Assembly: GCF_035712445.1 (NCBI RefSeq)
Contig: NZ_DASTAT010000013.1
Location: forward strand, 1 to 64,000
Direction: 5' to 3'
From: Oligoflexus sp.
GTDB taxonomy: Bacteria > Bdellovibrionota_B > Oligoflexia > Oligoflexales > Oligoflexaceae
Length of the DNA stretch: 64,000 nucleotides
The notes below the pieces were generated by a model. The model had not been told where the DNA came from. It saw nothing but the letters and a program-made list of their open reading frames with translations, and made no database searches. Below, one piece after another: positions 7,878 through 15,458 of the stretch; the first letter of the stretch is position 1, and each line of letters begins with the position of its first letter. The position numbers were made by a program, and so were the translations under genes.

Positions 7878-9148
7878 TGCAAAGGACCAAGGGAATGGAA
7901 ACAGTCGACGCATCCCATCTGCGAACCATCAACAGCACCACGCTTTTGCGCATGATTTGGCAGGAGCAGGAGATTTCCCGTGCAGATATTTCGCGCATGA
8001 CAGGCATGAGCCGTTCCTCTGTTTCCGCCATCGTTGCGGAACTTTTGGAACGCGATCTGGTGAGCGAGCAAGGCGTACGGCATTCGACGAGCGGACGCCG
8101 GCCGATGATGCTCTCGTTTCACAGTGATGCCTATTCGATTATCGGTGTGGATATCGGAGCCACTCATGTGGCATTTGCCCTGATCAACCTGAAGGGCATG
8201 ATACGGGAATCGCGTTTTCGTCGCTGCCCCGTTCAGAATGAGCCGCAGCAAACCATGCAGCTGATCGTGGAAACGATTGAATCCATGAAAGAGGCGGCCG
8301 CGCAGGATCAGTGCCCTGTGATCGGAATTGGTCTGGGTTTGCCTTGCCCTGTGCATCCTGATGAGGAGCATTCCCCGATTCATGAGGGCATCCTGCCGGC
8401 CTGGAAGGGCTGGAATCCCCGCACCATTTTGCGGGAACGCTTTGGTTTGCCGGTGCTCTTTGAAAACGACGCCAACCTTGGGGCCCTGGCCGAACTCTGG
8501 TGGGCCAAGGAACCTGAACGCAAAAATCTTGCCTTCATCAAACTCGGGACGGGTTTGGGTGCCGGTCTGATTTTGAATGGCCACATTCATCGCGGGCGCT
8601 ATGGACTGGCTGGGGAAATCGGACACATGCTGGTGCATCTTGTTCCGGGTGAAAGCAATCAGAACCTGAATGATGTGCTGGGCAGCGGGAGTGTGCTCAA
8701 ACGGGCCCAGGACGTGGGTCGGCATAATCCTTTCAGTATGCTGTCCGGCTCTCAGCTGACCATGCAGCGCTGGATGGAAGCGGTTCTGGCCAATGACCCT
8801 GCAGCGGAACAGATTTTTGATGAAGCGACCTTTGCCCTGGGGGCCGCTCTTTCCAACCTGCTCGTCATGCTGGATCTTGATTCCATTGTCTTGACGGGAA
8901 GCATGAGCCTCTTAGGGGATCGTGTGCTGGATAAAGTGCGGGAGGTCATTCGTCAGCATTTGATCTGGAGTGATCTGCATTCGATTCCTTTGCGCTGGAG
9001 TCAGCTGGGGGAGCATCATATCGCTCTGGGAGCCGCGACCATGATACTGGAGAAAGCCATGAATGATCTCTCATGGTTTCCTTTGAAAGGAGTCGCACGG
9101 GAAAACTGGGATCAGGAAGAGGATGTCAACCATGCGAGCCCTCATTAG
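7877..9148 (+). CDS. ROK-family transcriptional regulator
   Basis: The 423-residue protein has an N-terminal winged helix-turn-helix (ISRADISRMTGMSRSSVSAI) and a ROK sugar-kinase-like domain with the phosphate-binding GVDIGATHVAFAL and LGTGLGAGLIL segments. It resembles NagC/XylR/Mlc repressors, which bind a sugar or sugar phosphate and release DNA. The EIGHM metal-site histidine is present, but the usual CxCGxxGCxE zinc motif that should follow is absent. It is translated from TAATG overlapping the lipoprotein stop. As the only regulator in the operon it probably controls the divergent glycan promoters. The start could alternatively be the ATG at 7895. Confidence 0.88.
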   Translation: MQRTKGMETVDASHLRTINSTTLLRMIWQEQEISRADISRMTGMSRSSVSAIVAELLERDLVSEQGVRHSTSGRRPMMLSFHSDAYSIIGVDIGATHVAFALINLKGMIRESRFRRCPVQNEPQQTMQLIVETIESMKEAAAQDQCPVIGIGLGLPCPVHPDEEHSPIHEGILPAWKGWNPRTILRERFGLPVLFENDANLGALAELWWAKEPERKNLAFIKLGTGLGAGLILNGHIHRGRYGLAGEIGHMLVHLVPGESNQNLNDVLGSGSVLKRAQDVGRHNPFSMLSGSQLTMQRWMEAVLANDPAAEQIFDEATFALGAALSNLLVMLDLDSIVLTGSMSLLGDRVLDKVREVIRQHLIWSDLHSIPLRWSQLGEHHIALGAATMILEKAMNDLSWFPLKGVARENWDQEEDVNHASPH

Positions 9149-10793
9149 TGTTTTGGCCTCTTGTGTGATTCTGCTCCAAGGCTGTGTGCCGCGGAGCGAA
9201 AAAGAGGGGCGGCGGGTACTGGCGATCTCTGTTGGAAACCAAACGTCCCTGATGCGCAACTTCAATCCGCTGCTCACCTCGGGCAGTGCTCGCGAATTTA
9301 CCAACGGCGCCATTTACGAGCCGCTTTTTGTTTATAACCGCATGAAGGGTGAATTCATTCCCTGGCTGGCGACAGCCTATGCGTGGGAAGGCGAGGACTT
9401 TCGCCGTCTTCGGATGACGATTCGGGATACTGTGCTCTGGTCGGATGGTCAGCCTTTACGGGCGCAGGATGTGGTTTTCACATTTCAGCTTTTGAAGAAA
9501 TTTCCGGCCCTGGACGCCGGTGGTGTCTGGAGCTTTTTATCCGATGTGGAAAGCTCAGGCTCGCGGGATGTGGTTTTTTCGATGCAGCGTACTTATACAC
9601 CGGGCCTTGCGACCTTAGCGAATCAGACGATCGTTCCGGAACATATCTGGAGCAGGATCCCGGATCCGGTTCAGTTTGCCAATCCCGATCCTGTGGGCAC
9701 GGGACCTTTTACTGAAGTGAGGCTATTCGAGGACCAGGTTTTTGAACTGGGACGCAATCCGCGTTACTGGCAGAAGGGAAAACCTTCGATTGAAGGCCTA
9801 CGTTTTCCAGCTTTTTCCAGCAATGATCAGGCGAACCTTGCGCTTTTGCACGGTGAAGTCGACCTGGCCGGTAACTTCATGCCGGCTGTGGATCGGGTCT
9901 TTGTTCAGAAAGATCCGCAACATCATCACTACTGGTTTCCTCTCGTAGGGCCCATGATTTTTCTTTATCTGAATACGCAGGATGAACCCTTTCAAAGTGT
10001 CAGCATGCGCAAGGCCATCAGCATGGGCATTGATCGCGAACGTATTGCTGATGTCGCCATGTACCGCTATACCGAGCCGCCTCATGCTTCGGGTTTAACA
10101 GATGCCTATAAGCGCTGGCGCAAGGATCCTGCGCCCGAGCAAAAGCAGTGGCTGGACTATCATCCGAATGCAGCCATCGAGATTTTAGAGAAGGAAGGCT
10201 GGAAAAAAGATCGTGACGGAAAAAGGCGCAATGCCGCGGGGCAGCTTCTCACTTTGGAAATCACCGTCGTGAACGGCTGGTCGGATTGGGTCCGTGCGGC
10301 CCAGATCATCGCCACCCAGCTGCAGGAGCTTGGAATTGATGCGAAGGTCAAGGCCCGGGATTTTGGATCCTGGTTTGAAGGCCTGCAGAAGGGCCAGTTT
10401 CAAGGCTCGATCAGCTGGTCGAGTGAGAGCACGGATCCTTATGGATTCTATCGGTGGATCATGGATGCGCGCACTGTAAAAGCCAAGGATGAGCTGGCCC
10501 CCGGGAACTGGCACCGCTATGCCGATGCGCAGGCGACGAAACTCCTTGAAGAATGGGAGCGAACTGTGGATGCCGCGCGGCAGCGGGAGATTTCCTATGA
10601 GCTGCAGGATATTTTCATGAGCGAAGCACCGGCGATTCCGCTTTTTCCGGCACCGGCCTGGGGTCTTTACAATAGTGCTTATTTTGAAGGCTTTCCGACG
10701 GCTGAAAATCCCTATGCCGCTCTTTCGCCGAATTTTCGCCCGGAGATTCTTCTGCTTTTGAATGAAGTCAAACCACGGCAGCGAGGATACTGA
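9132..10793 (+). CDS. ABC transporter substrate-binding lipoprotein, SBP_bac_5 (Opp/Dpp) family
   Basis: The protein starts MRALISVLASCVILLQGC, a lipoprotein signal with the lipid cysteine at residue 18. The 553 residues match the large peptide/nickel/oligosaccharide binding-protein family, including the early NFNPLLTSGSAREFTNGAIYEPLF segment, VVFTFQLLKK and a late DPYGFYRWIMD region. In an operon with beta-glucosidases it most likely captures beta-gluco-oligosaccharides, as related proteins do in Thermotoga; peptides cannot be excluded by sequence alone. ATG 9123 is also in frame, but its GAGG is too close, so 9132 is preferred. The gene overlaps the ROK reading frame by 17 bases. Confidence 0.88.
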   Translation: MRALISVLASCVILLQGCVPRSEKEGRRVLAISVGNQTSLMRNFNPLLTSGSAREFTNGAIYEPLFVYNRMKGEFIPWLATAYAWEGEDFRRLRMTIRDTVLWSDGQPLRAQDVVFTFQLLKKFPALDAGGVWSFLSDVESSGSRDVVFSMQRTYTPGLATLANQTIVPEHIWSRIPDPVQFANPDPVGTGPFTEVRLFEDQVFELGRNPRYWQKGKPSIEGLRFPAFSSNDQANLALLHGEVDLAGNFMPAVDRVFVQKDPQHHHYWFPLVGPMIFLYLNTQDEPFQSVSMRKAISMGIDRERIADVAMYRYTEPPHASGLTDAYKRWRKDPAPEQKQWLDYHPNAAIEILEKEGWKKDRDGKRRNAAGQLLTLEITVVNGWSDWVRAAQIIATQLQELGIDAKVKARDFGSWFEGLQKGQFQGSISWSSESTDPYGFYRWIMDARTVKAKDELAPGNWHRYADAQATKLLEEWERTVDAARQREISYELQDIFMSEAPAIPLFPAPAWGLYNSAYFEGFPTAENPYAALSPNFRPEILLLLNEVKPRQRGY

Positions 10794-10795
10794 TC

Positions 10796-11776
10796 ATGCT
10801 CCACCTTGTGAGACGACTTGGTTTCTATGCTCTGGCCGCATGGCTTTCGATCACGATCAATTTTTTTCTGCCGCGTTTGGCTCCGGGGGATCCGGCCAGC
10901 CTTATTTTTGCCCGCTTTCAGGGACAGCTGAAGCCCGAGGCGCTGGAAGCTCTGAAACAGGTTTTTGGTTTGACCGATGCCCCGCTTTATCAGCAGTACT
11001 TCACCTATCTCAAACATCTCTTGCAAGGCGATTTCGGTATCTCGGTGGTTTACTATCCCTCGCGGGTTGTCGATGTGATCGGCCAGGGTTTTCAATGGAC
11101 TCTTTTTTTGGCGGGTACAGCTGTCCTGATCAGTTTTGTTTTGGGAACAGGACTTGGCATCGTGGCCGCGGCCAAACGCGGATCGTGGCTGGACAGTGTG
11201 CTGCCGCCCGTCCTGGCTTTCTTTGGAGCTTTTCCTTACTTTTGGTTTGCGATGCTCCTTCTTTATCTTCTGGCCTTTCGCATGGGCTGGTTTCCTTTGG
11301 GTCATGCGATGAGCGCTGACCTTGCTCATGCCGGCTTTTTCACAAGGCTTTATGATGTGATCAGTCATGCCTTCCTTCCGGCCCTGTCCATCGTCCTGGC
11401 CACCATCGGCGGCTGGATGCTGAGCATGCGCAATGCGATGATGGGAGCCATGGGCCAGGATTATGTGGCTCTGGCGGAAGCCAAAGGGCTTTCGCGCTTT
11501 CGCATCATCTGGCGTTATGCGGCGCGCAATGCGCTCCTGCCTAACATGACAGGATTTGGAATGGCGCTTGGTTTTGTGATGGGCGGATCGCTTCTGACGG
11601 AAGTGGTTTTTTCCTATCCGGGTCAGGGATTCCTTTTGGTGCAGGCTGTTCGCAGCCAGGATTTTCCCCTGATGCAGGGACTCTTTCTGATGATTACGCT
11701 GGCTGTTTTGCTCGCAAACTGGCTGGTGGATCTTTTTACGACACTACTGGATCCAAGGATTCGTCTCGGGGGTTGA
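10796..11776 (+). CDS. ABC transporter permease, OppB/DppB-like
   Basis: The 326-residue inner-membrane protein has the N-terminal RLGFYALAAWLSITINFFLPRLAPGDP pattern of DppB-type permeases, followed by about six membrane segments. The ATPase-contact EAA loop is visible as YVALAEAKGLSRFRIIWRYAARNALLP. It begins 2 bases after the binding-protein stop and is followed after 1 base by the second permease. With that partner it should form the transmembrane channel of the operon's oligosaccharide or peptide importer. Confidence 0.93.
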   Translation: MLHLVRRLGFYALAAWLSITINFFLPRLAPGDPASLIFARFQGQLKPEALEALKQVFGLTDAPLYQQYFTYLKHLLQGDFGISVVYYPSRVVDVIGQGFQWTLFLAGTAVLISFVLGTGLGIVAAAKRGSWLDSVLPPVLAFFGAFPYFWFAMLLLYLLAFRMGWFPLGHAMSADLAHAGFFTRLYDVISHAFLPALSIVLATIGGWMLSMRNAMMGAMGQDYVALAEAKGLSRFRIIWRYAARNALLPNMTGFGMALGFVMGGSLLTEVVFSYPGQGFLLVQAVRSQDFPLMQGLFLMITLAVLLANWLVDLFTTLLDPRIRLGG

Positions 11777-11777
11777 T

Positions 11778-12665
11778 ATGCTCGGTCGACTGCTGTCACA
11801 GAAAAAATCCCTTTGGGGTTTGGCTATCCTGATCTTCTTTGCGCTGCTCACAATTCTGGGGCCTTTTTTCACTGTGGATCCCAGGGCATTTTTAGGAACG
11901 CCGCTGCAGCCACCGTCTCAAGAATTCTGGTTGGGAACAACGGGTCAGGGGCAGGATGTCTGGGCCCAGATGGTCGTCGGAGGACGGCATTCGCTGTTTT
12001 CTGCTTTGGCCATTGGTGCAGGAACGACTTTGATCGGGGCCCTGCTTGGACTGGCTGCTGCCTACTGGGGTGGACTTGTGGATGAAGTCATATCCCTCGT
12101 CAGCAACATCTTTCTCGTCATTCCCGGTTTGCCGCTGGCGATTGTCGTGGCGGCTTATCTTCCGAGCGGCACACTGACCATTGCCTTGGTGCTGATTGCG
12201 ACGGGCTGGGCCTGGAATGCGCGGGTTTTTCGGGCTCAGGCTTTGAGTTTACGGCAAAGGGATTTTGTCGCCGCAGCGATTGTGGGCGGTGAATCGAGCC
12301 TGCGCCTCATGCTCTTTGAAATACTTCCGAACATGGCTTCGCTCTTATTATCGACGTTTTTAGGGGCGATGATCTATGCCTTGGGAGCCCAGGTCGGGCT
12401 GGAATTTCTTGGGCTTGGTGACATCAGCGCCATAACCTGGGGCACCAACCTTTATTGGGCGAGCAATGATGCGGCGCTCATGACCGAAAGCTGGTGGACC
12501 TTCGTTCCCACCGGAGTTTGCATTGCGCTTCTGGGTTTCGCCCTGGCTCTTTTGAACTTTGCGATTGATGAGATCGCAGATCCACGGCTGCAGGTGCAGA
12601 AGGCCTGGCGCCGCCGTGTGGGTCATGCTGATCCTGGTTTAACTCCTGTGGTGAGGACGGCGTGA
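11778..12665 (+). CDS. ABC transporter permease, OppC/DppC-like
   Basis: The 295-residue permease has the DppC-type N-terminus with a membrane helix followed by a periplasmic FLGTPLQPPSQEFWLGTTGQGQDVW segment. Its EAA-type loop includes DFVAAAIVGGESSLRLMLFEILPN. Several membrane helices follow. It pairs with the preceding permease to form the channel. The stop overlaps the start of the next ATPase gene by 1 base, supporting a single transcript. Confidence 0.93.
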   Translation: MLGRLLSQKKSLWGLAILIFFALLTILGPFFTVDPRAFLGTPLQPPSQEFWLGTTGQGQDVWAQMVVGGRHSLFSALAIGAGTTLIGALLGLAAAYWGGLVDEVISLVSNIFLVIPGLPLAIVVAAYLPSGTLTIALVLIATGWAWNARVFRAQALSLRQRDFVAAAIVGGESSLRLMLFEILPNMASLLLSTFLGAMIYALGAQVGLEFLGLGDISAITWGTNLYWASNDAALMTESWWTFVPTGVCIALLGFALALLNFAIDEIADPRLQVQKAWRRRVGHADPGLTPVVRTA

Positions 12666-13612
12666 TGATGCAGATTGAAAATCTTTCCATCATGATGGCA
12701 GATGCGGCAGGTCCTGTGCCGATCATCGAGAATCTCAGCCTTGATATTCGTCCCGGGGAAATCCTCGGCCTTGCGGGAGAATCCGGCTGCGGGAAATCCA
12801 CGCTGGCAAAAGCGATACTCCGCATCCTGCCGCCACCCGCTTATATCAGCAGCGGCCGCATCATTTATCGTGGTCAGGACATTTTGGATCTCGGCCCCCA
12901 GGAGATGAGGGCCTTTCGCTGGCGTGATGTCGCCATGGTCTTTCAAAATGCTTTGAATGCTTTGAATCCTGTTTTGACGATTCGCGAGCAGCTTCTGGAT
13001 ACCTTGAACGCGCATCGGAGCATGCCGCGACATGAAGCGGAAGCCCTGGCCCTGAGCTGGCTGGCACGCGTGGGTTTGGAAGGCAGGCATCTGCATGCGT
13101 ATCCGCATGAATTGTCCGGCGGCATGCGGCAGCGGGTGATGATAGCCATGGCTCTTCTTTTGGAAGCTCCGCTCCTGATTCTGGATGAACCGACCACGGC
13201 GCTGGATGTGATTGTGCAGCGCGAAATTCTTCAGACTCTGGTGAAGCTGCAGGGTGAGCAGAAATTTTCCGTGCTTTTTGTGACTCATGATCTGCCTTTG
13301 ATGACAGCTTTCTGTGATCGCATTGCGATTCTTTATGCGGGCCAGATTGTGGAGTGTGGACCCAGTGAAGAGATTGCTGCGCGCGCCCAGCATCCTTATA
13401 CGCGGGGGTTGATGGCGTCTTTTCCTTCCCTTGATGGACGGCGCATACAGAAACGGGGTATTCCCGGTTACCCACCTGGATTTATCAGCCGGAGACAGGG
13501 CTGTTCGTTCAGGCCGCGCTGCGCGGTATCCTGTGCGGAAGGCGCTATGAGGCAACCTGTCTTGCGTTCTGTTTCTCAAACGCATCAGGTTGCCTGCCAT
13601 GATATTCAGTAA
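12665..13612 (+). CDS. ABC transporter ATPase, OppD/DppD-like
   Basis: The 315-residue ATPase has Walker A GESGCGKST, signature LSGGMRQRVMIAMAL, Walker B LLILDEPTTALD and H-loop VTHDLPL. The C-terminal extension has the cysteine-rich oligopeptide-type tail (CSFRPRCAVSC and VACHDIQ), typical of D/F subunits and reported to bind an iron-sulphur cluster in some family members. It is the last gene of the operon and works with the OppF-like ATPase encoded at 2038. A GAGGA site favours ATG 12665 over the GTG at 12662. The 3' end overlaps the convergent gene by 7 bases. Confidence 0.92.
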   Translation: MMQIENLSIMMADAAGPVPIIENLSLDIRPGEILGLAGESGCGKSTLAKAILRILPPPAYISSGRIIYRGQDILDLGPQEMRAFRWRDVAMVFQNALNALNPVLTIREQLLDTLNAHRSMPRHEAEALALSWLARVGLEGRHLHAYPHELSGGMRQRVMIAMALLLEAPLLILDEPTTALDVIVQREILQTLVKLQGEQKFSVLFVTHDLPLMTAFCDRIAILYAGQIVECGPSEEIAARAQHPYTRGLMASFPSLDGRRIQKRGIPGYPPGFISRRQGCSFRPRCAVSCAEGAMRQPVLRSVSQTHQVACHDIQ

Positions 13613-14319
13613 GTGGCGAAGGGATCTCTTTGGGAGACGGCACAAGCCCGGGCTTCACCGGCCTGCGCACAGGCTTTCACTGTGCCGGTTTCCTTATTGA
13701 TGCTGGTCGTGGCGCCATCGGATGGTGGAGTCTTGGCTCGTGCGACGGCCTTGCCGGCTTTGGCGGTGGCTGTGACCTGGCCGGTTTCCTCGTCACGATG
13801 CACAGTGGCGGAAACATCGGGGCGTGATTCGGCTTTGCTGACGGAATCACCGGCTTTGGCGACGGCCTTGCTGCCTTCGGTGGCATCCGCCTTGGCTGTT
13901 GCGGATGATGTACCCGCCGTGGCTGTGGCCTCCACTTCGAAGATTTCTGTCATTTCCTTTTCATCCATTTGATAGACGATGGTTTCGACCATGGGCTCTT
14001 CTGCGGAAGAAACGGGAGCCTCGGAAACGGATGCATCCAACATGGGTTTATCACGGCATTCACAAACGCCGCCTTGGGTATTGGGAAAGGGGCTGCGATC
14101 AGACCATGTGCCGGTCCACAGGGCATCCTGCTCGTCACAGGTCACGGGGCAAAGATTTAAGGCGTCCGTGCGCGTGCTCACTTTTTCTTCGTTGACGATG
14201 AAGAAGGGCGAGGCCTCGGCGCTGATGGCTTCTTTTTTTACGGGTAAACTGGGTCTCTCGACTTGTTTGCAGTGAAAGAAGAAGACAGTCAGAGGCAGAA
14301 TTTTCCAGATGGCGTTCAT
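13606..14319 (-). CDS. Envelope protein with possible mannan-binding-lectin-like domain and Ala/Lys/Thr repeats
   Basis: The 237-residue protein begins with a short hydrophobic signal (MNAIWKILPLTVFFFHC). Residues 55-90 have the spacing C57-P-x2-C61, W68-x-G-x-W72 and C86-E-C88, which resembles the Cys/Trp pattern of MVL-type mannan-binding lectin repeats. From about residue 120 on, short degenerate repeats rich in Ala, Lys, Thr and Glu occur (ATATAGTSSATAKADA, then VTATAKAGKAVARAK), likely an extended or fibrous stalk. AGGAG precedes the ATG by 6 bases. It converges on the glycan operon. Lectin assignment is by pattern only; it may be a cell-surface glycan-binding protein. Confidence 0.6.
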   Translation of the reverse strand: MNAIWKILPLTVFFFHCKQVERPSLPVKKEAISAEASPFFIVNEEKVSTRTDALNLCPVTCDEQDALWTGTWSDRSPFPNTQGGVCECRDKPMLDASVSEAPVSSAEEPMVETIVYQMDEKEMTEIFEVEATATAGTSSATAKADATEGSKAVAKAGDSVSKAESRPDVSATVHRDEETGQVTATAKAGKAVARAKTPPSDGATTSINKETGTVKACAQAGEARACAVSQRDPFATY

Positions 14320-14642
14320 GAGTCACTCCTGGTTTAGGCCGAGCTTGCGATGATGGAACACGGTGGTATTCGCAAGAAGTGCTCCGGAGAGGAGCACTCT
14401 TTAATTATCTGATAATATTATGGTTTTAAGATGGGCTGGCATCCCCTGGCAGTCGCGTATGCAGAGAAATTTAGGGAGTGTCGGGCTTAAGTGTTAGATA
14501 AGTTTGAGGAAATAGAGTCTGTTGAAACGGGCATGGGTCGGTCTTGATCTCCATGCCACGCTTGTTACTGTAAGATCCCATGTTCAAAGACAAAATACAG
14601 AATCTCTGTCTGAGAGAGTTGAAGTCTTTGGAACGTTTGAAC
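14320..14642. other. Intergenic region with one short hairpin
   Basis: This 323-base AT-richer stretch lies between two leftward genes, upstream of the lectin-like gene and downstream of an outer-membrane protein gene. No coding potential was convincing. It contains a 7-bp stem at 14379-14397 (GTGCTCC, loop GGAGA, GGAGCAC). The promoter of the downstream gene should be here but no clear hexamers were found. Confidence 0.5.
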
Positions 14643-15296
14643 TCAGAGTTTAATACCGCAGGTCAGAGCCAGCTCCTGGCCTTCCAGAACAACATCGCGG
14701 ATTTTGGATTTGCCCGAACCTTCCATGAAGCTTGGAATTTTCCAGGAGCTTTTCAGCGTCCCGCGGCCGGGACTCAGCGTGTTGGTATACTTATACTCAA
14801 AGCCGATATCGACTTGATCCAGTTGAAAACTGGCGCCCAGACCCAGATCTCCATTCACGATCGGGGTATAGCGGGCCTGGACGCGAGTATACGGAGTGCT
14901 TTCAAAATGCTGTGTCAGCTGCTGACGGGAAACGCCGGCCAGCATATAGAATTTTCCGTTGGCCGTATGGGCGAAGTTAATGCGGGTAAAACCATTGGCG
15001 ACGGTTTGATTCAGTTCATTCCCGGGGGTCGGATTGTAGCGGGCAAAGCTCACGCCCAGACCGAATTCCACAGTTTCATCCACAGGCGCAATCAAACCAA
15101 AGCCGAGGCCAGCCGTATTAAAAAAGGCCTCGCTCATGTTTTCTTCGTAGTTCATATCTCCAAAGATTTCACTGGTTACGCGACCGGCATCAATGCGCAG
15201 GTTGGAGTGAAAGGCGCGGGTTTCGAACTGAACCTGAGCCGTGGCGGAAGAGGCCGCCAGAGCGGATAAGAGGGCAGCTGCGAGCAAGGATTTCAT
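14643..15296 (-). CDS. Outer-membrane beta-barrel protein, unknown function
   Basis: The 217-residue protein has a clear Sec signal peptide (MKSLLAAALLSALAASSATA, cut before QVQF). The rest is alternating beta-strand sequence with glycine and aromatic girdles (LGFGLIAPVDETVEFGLGV, KFYMLAGVSRQQL, VDIGFEYKY), consistent with an 8-stranded barrel of the OmpA-like/OMP_b-brl type. It ends LALTCGIKL. GGAG lies 6 bases before ATG 15296; longer in-frame starts would bury the signal peptide. The gene appears to be a single transcription unit. No substrate can be inferred. Confidence 0.72.
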   Translation of the reverse strand: MKSLLAAALLSALAASSATAQVQFETRAFHSNLRIDAGRVTSEIFGDMNYEENMSEAFFNTAGLGFGLIAPVDETVEFGLGVSFARYNPTPGNELNQTVANGFTRINFAHTANGKFYMLAGVSRQQLTQHFESTPYTRVQARYTPIVNGDLGLGASFQLDQVDIGFEYKYTNTLSPGRGTLKSSWKIPSFMEGSGKSKIRDVVLEGQELALTCGIKL

Positions 15297-15425
15297 GAGC
15301 TTCTCCGGACTGAGTCGAATGTGATGATAGCCCCTTTTGAGGCTGCGACATGAGACGGTCCGGGGTCGTGAGATATTGCAAGGCGAGGACAAAAAGCTGA
15401 TGGTATGCCCAAAAGGCTCTGATAA

Positions 15426-15450
15426 TGAAAAACCCGGCTGGGGCCGGGTT
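15426..15450 (-). terminator. Rho-independent terminator after TPR-like gene
   Basis: Read on the minus strand, an 8-bp stem (AACCCGGC/GCCGGGTT) with a CCCA loop is followed directly by TTTTTC. It begins 9 bases past the stop of the gene ending at 15459, so it should end that transcript. Confidence 0.85.
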
Positions 15451-15458
15451 CCGAGGTT

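Noticed and set aside
14379..14397. Hairpin considered as terminator of the barrel protein gene
   Set aside because: It is 246 bases beyond the stop and lacks a U-tract on the minus strand.
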